A stretch of DNA of 6,262 nucleotides from Clostridiales bacterium. GTDB lineage: Bacteria; Bacillota; Clostridia; Oscillospirales; Acutalibacteraceae. Under the pieces are notes generated by a model. That model was not told where the DNA came from, did not search any database, and was given only the letters and a program-made list of their open reading frames with translations. Every line of letters starts with the position of its first letter. The first letter of the stretch is position 1. The position numbers and the translations under genes were made by a program. This document shows positions 1 through 5,726 of the stretch, in pieces. The stretch spans positions 1 to 6,262 of the forward strand of contig JAHZIE010000004.1 in assembly GCA_019419895.1 (NCBI GenBank), given 5' to 3'.

Positions 1-9
1 GGTGAAAAG

Positions 10-276
10 ATGATTGTCGGTAAAATCGTGGGAAGCGTCGTTGCGACACGAAAAAATGAAAACCTAATCGGCAGCAAGTTTTTGATTGTAGAGCCGTTGG
101 AGCATATGAAGGGCAGTATCAGCCGGCTTGTAGCGGTGGATAATGTCGGGGCGGGTATTGGAGAGATTGTTCTTGTAGCCCAGGGAAGCGCTGCACGGAT
201 TGGCTGTAACATGGCTGACGCACCCGTGGATGCTGCGATTGTCGGTATTGTGGACGATGGAATAGGACTGGAGTAG
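10..276 (+). CDS. BMC pentameric vertex protein, EutN/CcmL family (BMC-P)
   Basis: This 88-residue protein is the size of EutN/CcmL/PduN proteins, which form pentamers that cap the vertices of bacterial microcompartment shells. Family features seen: the N-terminal strand MIVGKIVGSVVAT (residues 1-13), the segment KFLIVEPL (23-30), then LVAVDNVGAGIGEIVLVAQGSAAR (about 40-63) and the C-terminal DAPVDAAIVGIVD stretch. The only upstream sequence in the window is GGTGAAAAG, a plausible but partly cut ribosome binding site. Its TAG stop lies directly against the start region of the PduS-like gene, so the two are almost certainly co-transcribed and perhaps translationally coupled. Family assignment is firm. 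Calling it PduN rather than EutN or another subtype is not possible from this sequence alone. Confidence 0.93.
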   Translation: MIVGKIVGSVVATRKNENLIGSKFLIVEPLEHMKGSISRLVAVDNVGAGIGEIVLVAQGSAARIGCNMADAPVDAAIVGIVDDGIGLE

Positions 277-284
277 TGGTGAGC

Positions 285-1613
285 ATGGAATTAAACGAAT
301 TGGTTGAGGTCATGAAAAAGAATGGCGTTGCGGGCGCTGGCGGCGCAGGTTTCCCCACTTATGCAAAACTGGACAAGCGCGCTGATACTCTGATTCTGAA
401 CTGTGCAGAGTGCGAACCACTGTTGAAACTGCACCGTCAGGTATTGGAAAAATATGCTTATGAAATTATGAGCACCCTTGATTTAATTGCGAAAGCTGTA
501 GGGGCAAATCAGGTTTACATTGGTATTAAGGGATCTTATACCAAGGCTGTGGAAGCGGTCAAATCGAATTTGTCTTCCTTTAAGAATATGGATATCAGCA
601 TACTGCCGGAAATTTATCCGGCGGGCGATGAGGTCATCCTCATTTATGAAACCACCAAGCGGGTTGTGCCTCCGGGAAGCATCCCGATTTCGGTCGGGGT
701 TACGGTCTTTAATGTAGAGACTATTTTAAATGTTTACAATGCGATACATAATCAGGAACCAGTTACTTATAAATATGTTACCATTGCTGGGGAAGTGAAG
801 AATCCCATCACTGTGAAAGCTCCTATTGGCATCACTGTGGAGGAACTGGTTCAACTGGCCGGCGGCGCGACGGTAAAGGATCCGGTTTATATTGGCGGCG
901 GCCCTATGACGGGAAAAATTACCCAGCCGTATGATACCATAACTAAAACCTCCAACGCGATTTTGGTTATGCCGAAAAATCATTATATTGTCTGTAAGAG
1001 ATTGAGCAAGCCCTCCATTGATGTGAAGCGCGCTATGAGCGTCTGCTGTCAGTGCCATATGTGCACCGATCTCTGTTCCAGAAATCTGTTGGGCCATCCT
1101 ATTGAGCCCCACGCGTTTATGCGGATTGCGGCAAACGAGCCTAACGGCGACATTGCTCCCGCGCTGAACACCATGTTCTGCTCCCAATGCGGCTTGTGTG
1201 AAATGTATGCCTGTTTCCAGGATCTTTCTCCGAGAACCCTCATTGGAGCATGTAAGGCCGGCTTGAGGAAAAATGGTGTGCCGATTCCCAAGGATGTCAA
1301 GGCGGCTCCCGTCAATCCGGACCGGGATGCCAGAAGGGTTCCTATGGCACGCCTGACAGCCAGACTGGGACTCAATCAATACAACGTTCCGGCTCCCCTG
1401 GTGGATGAGCCGGTTCACACCAGCAAGGTAAAGATTATGCTCAGCCAGCATATTGGCGCTCCTGCTACGCCGGTGGTTAAGGTGAACGACAGGGTGCAGG
1501 CCGGTCAGGTAATCGGCGAAATCGGTGAAGGCAAGCTTGGCGTTCCGGTGCATGCTTCTCTTTCCGGTGTTGTAACTGACGTGAATGATAAATACGTTAC
1601 CATTCAGGCGTAA
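285..1613 (+). CDS. pduS: PduS-like flavin/iron-sulfur electron-transfer protein (RnfC-related) of a microcompartment
   Basis: Known PduS is an FMN and 4Fe-4S protein first described as a cobalamin reductase; it relates to RnfC and passes electrons from NADH. Seen here (numbering from ATG 285, 442 residues, close to the roughly 450 usual for PduS): the glycine-rich GAGGAGFPT at 17-25, NCAECEPLL at 39-47, and an SLBB-type segment near 162-212. Two ferredoxin-like cysteine sets follow: C254-x2-C257-x2-C260-x3-C264 and C299-x2-C302-x2-C305-x4-C310. A barrel-sandwich (lipoyl-like) C-terminus spans about 375-442. The start is uncertain: GTG at 276 overlaps the previous stop and GTG at 279 is also in frame. 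I prefer ATG 285, with GGAG at 270-273, because the PduS N-terminus is short before GAGGAG. The gene sits between shell genes, and PduS is known to partner PduT, encoded next. No cobalamin enzyme is visible, so the electron acceptor is open. Confidence 0.92.
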   Translation: MELNELVEVMKKNGVAGAGGAGFPTYAKLDKRADTLILNCAECEPLLKLHRQVLEKYAYEIMSTLDLIAKAVGANQVYIGIKGSYTKAVEAVKSNLSSFKNMDISILPEIYPAGDEVILIYETTKRVVPPGSIPISVGVTVFNVETILNVYNAIHNQEPVTYKYVTIAGEVKNPITVKAPIGITVEELVQLAGGATVKDPVYIGGGPMTGKITQPYDTITKTSNAILVMPKNHYIVCKRLSKPSIDVKRAMSVCCQCHMCTDLCSRNLLGHPIEPHAFMRIAANEPNGDIAPALNTMFCSQCGLCEMYACFQDLSPRTLIGACKAGLRKNGVPIPKDVKAAPVNPDRDARRVPMARLTARLGLNQYNVPAPLVDEPVHTSKVKIMLSQHIGAPATPVVKVNDRVQAGQVIGEIGEGKLGVPVHASLSGVVTDVNDKYVTIQA

Positions 1614-1648
1614 TGGTGGAATGACAGATAGAAAGGAAGTTATGTTTC

Positions 1649-2197
1649 ATGAGCAAGGCCATTGGAATGGTGGAATATCAGACAATTCCCTCCGGTATGC
1701 AGGCTGCCGATTTGATGCTGAAAACTGCGGATGTTGAAGTTTTGCAGGCGCAGACTGTTTGTCCAGGAAAATATATTGTTTTGGTCAGCGGGGATTTGAG
1801 CGCGGTGAAGGCTTCTGTTGACGCTGCCAAAGTGCAGCTGGGCGGCCATCTGGTTGACAGCTTTGTGCTTGGTAATCCCCATGATTCCATTTTCAGTGCG
1901 ATTTACGGCGTCAGCCCGGTGGAAGAGGTCAAGGCACTGGGGGTTTTGGAGACTTATTCCGTTGCTTCCATCATTGTCGCGGCGGATGCCGCGGCAAAGA
2001 CTTCTGAAGTTTCCCTCATTGAGCTGCGGATTGCCCGCGGTATGAGCGGAAAGTCCTATATGCTTTTGACGGGCGATGTGGCTGCTGTACAGGCGGCTAT
2101 TGAGCGCGCGCAGACGGTCGTCGGAGACGAAGGAATGTATATGGACAGCGTCGTGATACCCAATCCGGACAAAAGAATGTGGTCCAGCATTATGTAA
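1649..2197 (+). CDS. pduT: PduT-like tandem-domain BMC shell protein (BMC-T) with Fe-S cysteine
   Basis: The 182 residues comprise two BMC domains in tandem, about 4-88 and 96-180; each opens with a related strand (AIGMVEY, then ALGVLETYSVA). Such proteins form trimers that look like shell hexamers. Cys38, in the TVCPGKY motif, matches the cysteine that in known PduT holds a 4Fe-4S cluster at the threefold pore, one per trimer. The second domain has GMSGKSYM at 131-138, matching the GK motif of PduT. A good ribosome binding site, AAAGGAAG at 1632-1639, lies 9 bases before the ATG; an out-of-frame ATG at 1642 is ignored. The gene follows the PduS-like gene by 35 bases, consistent with a PduS-PduT electron path through the shell. 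The order and cysteine favour PduT over other BMC-T types. Confidence 0.93.
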   Translation: MSKAIGMVEYQTIPSGMQAADLMLKTADVEVLQAQTVCPGKYIVLVSGDLSAVKASVDAAKVQLGGHLVDSFVLGNPHDSIFSAIYGVSPVEEVKALGVLETYSVASIIVAADAAAKTSEVSLIELRIARGMSGKSYMLLTGDVAAVQAAIERAQTVVGDEGMYMDSVVIPNPDKRMWSSIM

Positions 2198-2211
2198 GGC
2201 TTTTGAAGTGC

Positions 2212-2248
2212 GGATACAAGCTTTTCGCTCAGGCGTTGGCTTGTATCC
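2212..2248 (+). terminator. Inverted repeat after the PduT-like gene: weak terminator or operator
   Basis: A perfect 10-bp inverted repeat (GGATACAAGC at 2212-2221, GCTTGTATCC at 2239-2248) encloses 17 bases in which CGC/GCG can form a small inner stem. It begins 15 bases after the PduT-like stop and is followed by TGCTTTT, so it may end or attenuate transcription of the shell operon. The stem is only moderately GC-rich and the T run is short, so it is not a textbook terminator. An alternative is an operator for the DeoR-type regulator encoded just downstream. Confidence 0.45.
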
Positions 2249-2363
2249 TGCTTTTGCAGTCCTTTTCTGGAGATAGCTTCCGAAAGGTAGTGCTGGCCTC
2301 GGGGCAAATACTGGGCATCTGTGCATACCGTGCGGATGGAAACAGCGAAAAGGTGGAGAAAGA

Positions 2364-3122
2364 ATGCTTGCTATCGAAAGAAGAAATGAAATTTTGGCAA
2401 AGCTTTTGGTGGATGGCAAAGTTATTGTCAGCGATTTGAGCCGGGAATATCATGTGACCGAGGAAACCATCCGGCGGGATCTGGAGAAGCTTGATCACGA
2501 TGGATTGGCCAAAAAAACCTATGGGGGCGCGGTGAGGAATGAAAGCTTTAATGTCGATCTTCCTTACAACGTCAGAAAACAGACCAATGTGGAAGGGAAA
2601 CAGTATATTGCTGGAATTATTGGTTCCATGATAAACGACGGCGATTATATTGTTCTTGACGCCAGCACCACGGCTTTATTTGTGGTGAAAAATATTATTC
2701 AGAAGAAAAAAATTACCCTGATCACAAATTCAATCGAAATACTGCTGGAACTCTCCAATAAATCTGATTGGAATATTCTCTCTACCGGAGGGATGCTCAA
2801 AGAGGGCGGACTTTCTTTGGTGGGATATCAGGCGGAAAAGATGATAAGTGCTTTTCATGTGGATTTGGCTGTCTGCTCCTGTAAAGGGCTGGACGGGGAA
2901 AAGGGGATCACCGATTCCAATGAAAAAGACGCGGAGATCAAAAAGGCGTTTTTCGGAGCGGCCAAGAAAAAAGTTCTTGCGGTGGATCATACAAAGTTTG
3001 ATAAGATTTCCTTTGTGCAAATCGGTGATTTGCAGCAGGCGGATATGATCGTGACGGATCAGCGGCCTGAGGAGTCCTGGCTCAGGCGTTTTGAAAACGC
3101 GGGGGTTGAAATCCGTTATTAA
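2364..3122 (+). CDS. DeoR-family transcriptional regulator
   Basis: The 252 residues match the DeoR family in length and layout. An N-terminal winged helix-turn-helix (about 5-57) includes the typical VTEETIRRDLEKLDHDG and a following KTYGGA. A C-terminal DeoR sensor domain (about 75-232), related to sugar-phosphate isomerases, carries LDASTTA (98-104), TNS (121-123), GLD (175-177), GITDSNEKDAEIKKA (181-195) and VDHTKFDK (207-214). Family members usually repress sugar catabolic genes and are released by a phosphorylated sugar or sugar-derived intermediate. The start is supported by AAGGTGGAG, about 6 bases before the ATG. It lies between a shell gene and the PduQ-like dehydrogenase gene, so local control of the BMC genes is the likely role. 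No convincing sigma-70 promoter was found in 2198-2363. The effector cannot be read from the sequence. Confidence 0.93.
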   Translation: MLAIERRNEILAKLLVDGKVIVSDLSREYHVTEETIRRDLEKLDHDGLAKKTYGGAVRNESFNVDLPYNVRKQTNVEGKQYIAGIIGSMINDGDYIVLDASTTALFVVKNIIQKKKITLITNSIEILLELSNKSDWNILSTGGMLKEGGLSLVGYQAEKMISAFHVDLAVCSCKGLDGEKGITDSNEKDAEIKKAFFGAAKKKVLAVDHTKFDKISFVQIGDLQQADMIVTDQRPEESWLRRFENAGVEIRY

Positions 3123-3165
3123 GGGATCTTTGCCATATGTTTTGGTGACAGAAAGGATTTTTCAA

Positions 3166-4302
3166 ATGGAACAGTTTAAGGCGAAAACAGAAGTCCGGTT
3201 CGCCCAAAATGCTTTGGACGCGTTGGAGGAATTTGAAAATGTAAATGCGGTGATCATCACTGATCCTTTTATGGTGAAATCGGGAGCGGCCCAGAGAATT
3301 GCGGATAAGCTCTGTCATTGCAGTAAGGTTGAGATTTTTGGAGAGGTCAAACCGGATCCCCCCATTGAATTAATTGTGGACGGCCTGAAATTCCTCCGCC
3401 AGGCGGATGCAGATATTGTAGTTGCATTGGGGGGAGGCTCTTCCATTGACGCGGCAAAGTCCATTATGTTTATGGCCAGGCAGGCGGGCGGCAAAAGCGG
3501 GATGAAGCTGATTGCCATTCCGACAACCAGTGGTACCGGCTCTGAAGTGACCAAATTTGCCGTGATTACCGATAAGGAACAGGGAATCAAATACCCCTTG
3601 GTGGATGAGGCTCTCCAGCCGGATATGGCGATTTTGGATCCCGAATTGGTAAAAACGGCACCTCCATCGGTCACGGCGGATACAGGCTTTGATGTAATCA
3701 CCCATGCTTTGGAGGCCTATGTTTCCACCTCTGCCAACGCCTTTTCTGACGCTCTTGCGGAAAAGGCGCTGTCCCTCGCTTTTGAGTATCTTCCGACCGC
3801 TTATAAGGACGGCGCGGATCTGAAAGCCAGAGACATGATGCATACCGCTTCCTGCCTTGCGGGAATGGCCTTTAATGAGGTCAGTTTGGGTGTCAATCAT
3901 GGCATTGCCCACGGCCTTGGTGCGAAATTCCATATTCCCCACGGCAGAGCAAATGCCATGCTGCTTCCTCTTGTGATTGAGTATAACGCTGATTTAAAAA
4001 GCATCTTCAGCAAGGGAGAATCCCGCGCGGCGAAGAGATATGCTGAGGTGGCAAGGAAGATTGGATTATCTGCTACCAATACTCGTATGGCGGTTAACAG
4101 CTTGATTTATCTGTTGAAGGATATGCTCCGGGCAACGAATATTCCTTTGACCTTGCGGGAAGCAAAGGTTAGCCGTGAGGACGCGTTAAAGATGAAGGAC
4201 GCGATTGTGGAAAGCGCCTTAAAGGATCCCTGTACAGCGACAAATCCCCGGCCTTGTACGGCGGAGGAGATTGCGGAGATTTACGATAAACTGATTGGGT
4301 AA
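3166..4302 (+). CDS. pduQ: PduQ-like iron-containing alcohol dehydrogenase
   Basis: Group III (iron-dependent) alcohol dehydrogenase. It should reduce a short aldehyde (propionaldehyde, acetaldehyde or lactaldehyde) with NADH, regenerating NAD+ for the microcompartment's aldehyde dehydrogenase. Numbered from ATG 3166 (378 residues), it shows GGGS at 89-92, the nucleotide-binding TTSGTGSEVT at 120-129, KYPL at 142-145, and likely metal ligands D176 and H180 (TGFDVITHALEA), H245 and H259 (IPHG). The short N-terminus, TSGTGSEVT-KYPL arrangement and C-terminal TNPRP resemble PduQ more than FucO or AdhB. ATG 3166 is preceded by AAAGGA (3152-3157) at 8 bases. An in-frame upstream start at 3091 would overlap the DeoR gene and add residues unlike the family, so it is rejected. 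The 43-base gap to the DeoR gene suggests co-transcription. Exact substrate is inferred only from the BMC context. Confidence 0.92.
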   Translation: MEQFKAKTEVRFAQNALDALEEFENVNAVIITDPFMVKSGAAQRIADKLCHCSKVEIFGEVKPDPPIELIVDGLKFLRQADADIVVALGGGSSIDAAKSIMFMARQAGGKSGMKLIAIPTTSGTGSEVTKFAVITDKEQGIKYPLVDEALQPDMAILDPELVKTAPPSVTADTGFDVITHALEAYVSTSANAFSDALAEKALSLAFEYLPTAYKDGADLKARDMMHTASCLAGMAFNEVSLGVNHGIAHGLGAKFHIPHGRANAMLLPLVIEYNADLKSIFSKGESRAAKRYAEVARKIGLSATNTRMAVNSLIYLLKDMLRATNIPLTLREAKVSREDALKMKDAIVESALKDPCTATNPRPCTAEEIAEIYDKLIG

Positions 4303-4310
4303 TGAGATAT

Positions 4311-4352
4311 AAAAAGAACCCCTGCGCGGTTTTTAGTGCAGGGGTTCTTTTT
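4311..4352 (+). terminator. Rho-independent terminator after the PduQ-like gene
   Basis: A perfect 15-bp stem (4311-4325 with 4338-4352) surrounds a 12-base loop. The core is GAACCCCTGC/GCAGGGGTTC, flanked by five A on the left and five T on the right. It starts 8 bases after the dehydrogenase stop codon. The flanking A and T runs mean it could also act on the opposite strand, where the minus-strand AraC-type gene ends about 365 bases to the right. Confidence 0.95.
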
Positions 4353-4381
4353 GTCTGCCTAAATCCCCCGGACTTCCCAGT

Positions 4382-4408
4382 TTGATTAGCGGTAAAATAC
4401 TTTAAAAT
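4382..4408 (+). promoter_or_regulatory. Possible weak promoter upstream of the 61-codon ORF
   Basis: TTGATT at 4382-4387 and TAAAAT at 4403-4408 resemble -35 and -10 boxes, but the 15-base spacer is shorter than the usual 16-18. The surrounding stretch (4353-4494) is AT-rich and otherwise holds nothing I can name. This is the only promoter-like pair seen between the terminator and the small ORF. Confidence 0.2.
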
Positions 4409-4494
4409 CTCGCGAATGATTTTATTTAGGGGATTTGGAAGCTTTGGTGGAGCCTGAATTAAATGTGAAGAATTAAATATGGAGTGCGAAAAGA

Positions 4495-4680
4495 ATGTCG
4501 GTTGCAGGGCAGGAAATGGAAGAATATTTTTGTGAAGTTCTTTTAGGGAGCGGCAAGTATTCTCCCTTTGAATTTAGGATAAACCACCCGCTTATAAGTA
4601 ATTTGCATGCTCTTTTCGTAAAGAACATTCCTTTGGGGCAGGAGATTTACAGCCAGGAACTGGAATGGGTAAAGGGGTGA
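4495..4680 (+). CDS. Small hypothetical protein (61 residues), doubtful
   Basis: I do not recognise this protein. It is 61 residues with an acidic start (GQEMEEYF), a central SPFEFRINHPLISNLHALF, no signal peptide, no membrane segment, no cysteine pairs and no repeats. GGAG at 4481-4484, 10 bases before the ATG, is a possible ribosome binding site; an in-frame TAA at 4474 blocks an earlier start. It follows a strong terminator and converges on the AraC-type gene, whose stop lies 36 bases beyond its own. If it is not real, 4353-4716 is a noncoding stretch of about 360 bases with nothing else identifiable. It could be an orphan gene, a decayed remnant or chance. Confidence 0.35.
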   Translation: MSVAGQEMEEYFCEVLLGSGKYSPFEFRINHPLISNLHALFVKNIPLGQEIYSQELEWVKG

Positions 4681-4716
4681 CAAGAGAAGAATAAGGAATT
4701 TCCCGGGACTTTCATT

Positions 4717-5589
4717 TTATAGAGGAATATCAGAGGACTTGCGGTATTGTGTAGGCGTCATGCCTGTCTGCTTTTTAAAGACCTTGTTAAAATTGGCCGT
4801 GTTATTAAAGCCGCATTGCAGGGCAATTTCCATAATGGTGCTGTGGCGATCCTCCATCAGCAAGCGGATCGCGCGTTCAATCCGCTTGGAAGAGATATAG
4901 TCCCAAAGGGTAATGTTGCTGATTTGGCGAAAGAGAGAGGAAAAATAATTGGGGCTGATTCCAGCCAGCTTGGCCAGCTGGTGGAGGGTAAAGGGTTCTT
5001 CCAGATGGGTATCGATATAGATCACGGCACGGCGAATGCCGCGAATTTGATCCTGATTGACAGGACGGGAATTGTCAGCATAACCGTAATCACGGATTAA
5101 AAGGATCAGAAATCGATTGAGAAGCGTTTTAATCATAAGGCGGTACTCCGCCTTCCGGAGGGCAAATTCTCCTTTTATTTCTTCTACAATCCGGGCAAGG
5201 GGATTTGCGTCCACGGCGGGAATACGGTTTTGAAAACTGTCACGGTGGGAAAAGCAAAGGTTAATATGCCTGTCGCTGAGGGAGTCTGCTGCGCTTCCCC
5301 ACAGGTAACGGGGCTCAAAGTGAATATTGGTAATCGAAAGCCCGGCGCCGCCCACATGGGTGATGCAGTGGATTTCGTTGCTTGAAAAAACAAACACATC
5401 CCCTTCCTTCATCGGGAGCGTTTTTCCTCTGATGGAATAGCTTCCTTCTCCCCGGTTGACAAGGCAAATTTCAAACTGCATATGGGAGTGGCGGCGGCTG
5501 GCACGGGGGCCGGGGGGAACTTCCACTGTCCACATTTTCAGTAGAAGGTCTCCAGCGGAGGAACGGATGGCTTCCGTCAAATCGGTCAT
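4717..5589 (-). CDS. AraC-family transcriptional regulator with N-terminal cupin
   Basis: The 290-residue protein (from ATG at 5589 on the minus strand) has the standard layout. An N-terminal cupin sensor includes RRHSHMQFE at 32-40 and NEIHCI at 71-76, followed by a linker. A C-terminal pair of helix-turn-helix motifs covers about 185-284: first TLHQLAKLAGISPNYFSSLF (201-220), second IMEIALQCGFNNTANFNKVF (252-271), ending with the family signature GMTPTQYRK (276-284). An in-frame ATG at 5700 would give 37 more residues, but it lies on the -35 box of this gene's own promoter. The start at 5589 has a strong AAGGTG site at the right spacing. It is divergent from an enolase-superfamily gene and probably activates it in response to a sugar or sugar acid, which I infer from context only. 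Confidence 0.92.
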   Translation of the reverse strand: MTDLTEAIRSSAGDLLLKMWTVEVPPGPRASRRHSHMQFEICLVNRGEGSYSIRGKTLPMKEGDVFVFSSNEIHCITHVGGAGLSITNIHFEPRYLWGSAADSLSDRHINLCFSHRDSFQNRIPAVDANPLARIVEEIKGEFALRKAEYRLMIKTLLNRFLILLIRDYGYADNSRPVNQDQIRGIRRAVIYIDTHLEEPFTLHQLAKLAGISPNYFSSLFRQISNITLWDYISSKRIERAIRLLMEDRHSTIMEIALQCGFNNTANFNKVFKKQTGMTPTQYRKSSDIPL

Positions 5590-5594
5590 AAAAT

Positions 5595-5600
5595 CACCTT
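5595..5600 (-). promoter_or_regulatory. Ribosome binding site that fixes the AraC-type start
   Basis: Read on the minus strand this is AAGGTG, 5 bases before the ATG at 5589. It is the only good Shine-Dalgarno match near either candidate start and favours the 290-residue form over the 327-residue form. Confidence 0.75.
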
Positions 5601-5602
5601 CG

Positions 5603-5633
5603 TAATATAGTTTGCAGATTGCATAATATAGTT
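5603..5633 (+). promoter_or_regulatory. Two direct repeats, putative AraC-type operator
   Basis: TAATATAGTT occurs at 5603-5612 and again at 5624-5633, exactly 21 bp apart, which is two helical turns. AraC-family proteins are known to bind direct-repeat half-sites at this spacing. Relative to the plus-strand start site predicted near 5675, the near repeat lies at about -51 to -42 and the far one at -72 to -63. That is the expected place for an activator touching the -35 region. The same repeats lie inside the predicted leader of the regulator's own transcript, so autoregulation is plausible. Confidence 0.6.
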
Positions 5634-5662
5634 GTTGAGAAAATTCGGGTTTATGATTAGAA

Positions 5663-5668
5663 TATAAT
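5663..5668 (+). promoter_or_regulatory. -10 box of the promoter for the enolase-superfamily gene
   Basis: An exact TATAAT lies 58 bases before the ATG at 5727. The -35 position (about 5640-5645, AAAATT) does not match consensus; TTGAGA at 5635-5640 would need a 22-base spacer. A good -10 without a -35 is typical of activator-dependent promoters and fits the direct repeats just upstream. Confidence 0.55.
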
Positions 5669-5671
5669 TGC

Positions 5672-5700
5672 ATTGTAATCTGCTTGTGTTGGAAAGTCAA
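5672..5700 (-). promoter_or_regulatory. Sigma-70-type promoter of the AraC-type gene
   Basis: On the minus strand TTGACT (5700-5695) and TACAAT (5677-5672) are separated by exactly 17 bases, each one mismatch from consensus. The transcript should start near 5665, giving a leader of about 75 bases before the ATG at 5589. It overlaps the oppositely directed promoter, so polymerase probably cannot occupy both at once. Confidence 0.7.
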
Positions 5701-5726
5701 TCATAAAATTTGCGGAGGAAAACAGA

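Noticed and set aside
726..1553. Long minus-strand frame (275 codons) inside the PduS-like gene
   Set aside because: It is the antisense of a clearly coding gene and its translation shows no recognisable domain; it is a shadow frame.
1640..2419. Minus-strand frame (259 codons) opposite the PduT-like gene
   Set aside because: Low-complexity, His/Arg/Ser-rich translation without any domain; it lies antisense to a firm shell-protein gene.
3091..3165. Upstream in-frame start for the PduQ-like gene (25 extra residues)
   Set aside because: It overlaps the end of the DeoR gene, has no good ribosome binding site, and adds residues unlike the family N-terminus; ATG 3166 has AAAGGA at ideal spacing.
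4361..4436. AAATCCCC (4361-4368) and GGGGATTT (4429-4436) as ends of a small mobile element
   Set aside because: Only 8 bp matched, with no flanking target duplication seen and no transposase; a chance match is likely in a 60-base separation.
4688..4716. Palindrome around TCCCGGGA between the small ORF and the AraC-type stop as a terminator
   Set aside because: The stem is only 8 bp with no loop and no T tract on either strand, so it does not resemble an intrinsic terminator.
5614..5683. GCAGATT/AATCTGC inverted repeat in the divergent region as a second operator
   Set aside because: Only 7 bp, partly within promoter elements, and far weaker than the 21-bp spaced direct repeats; kept out as probable coincidence.
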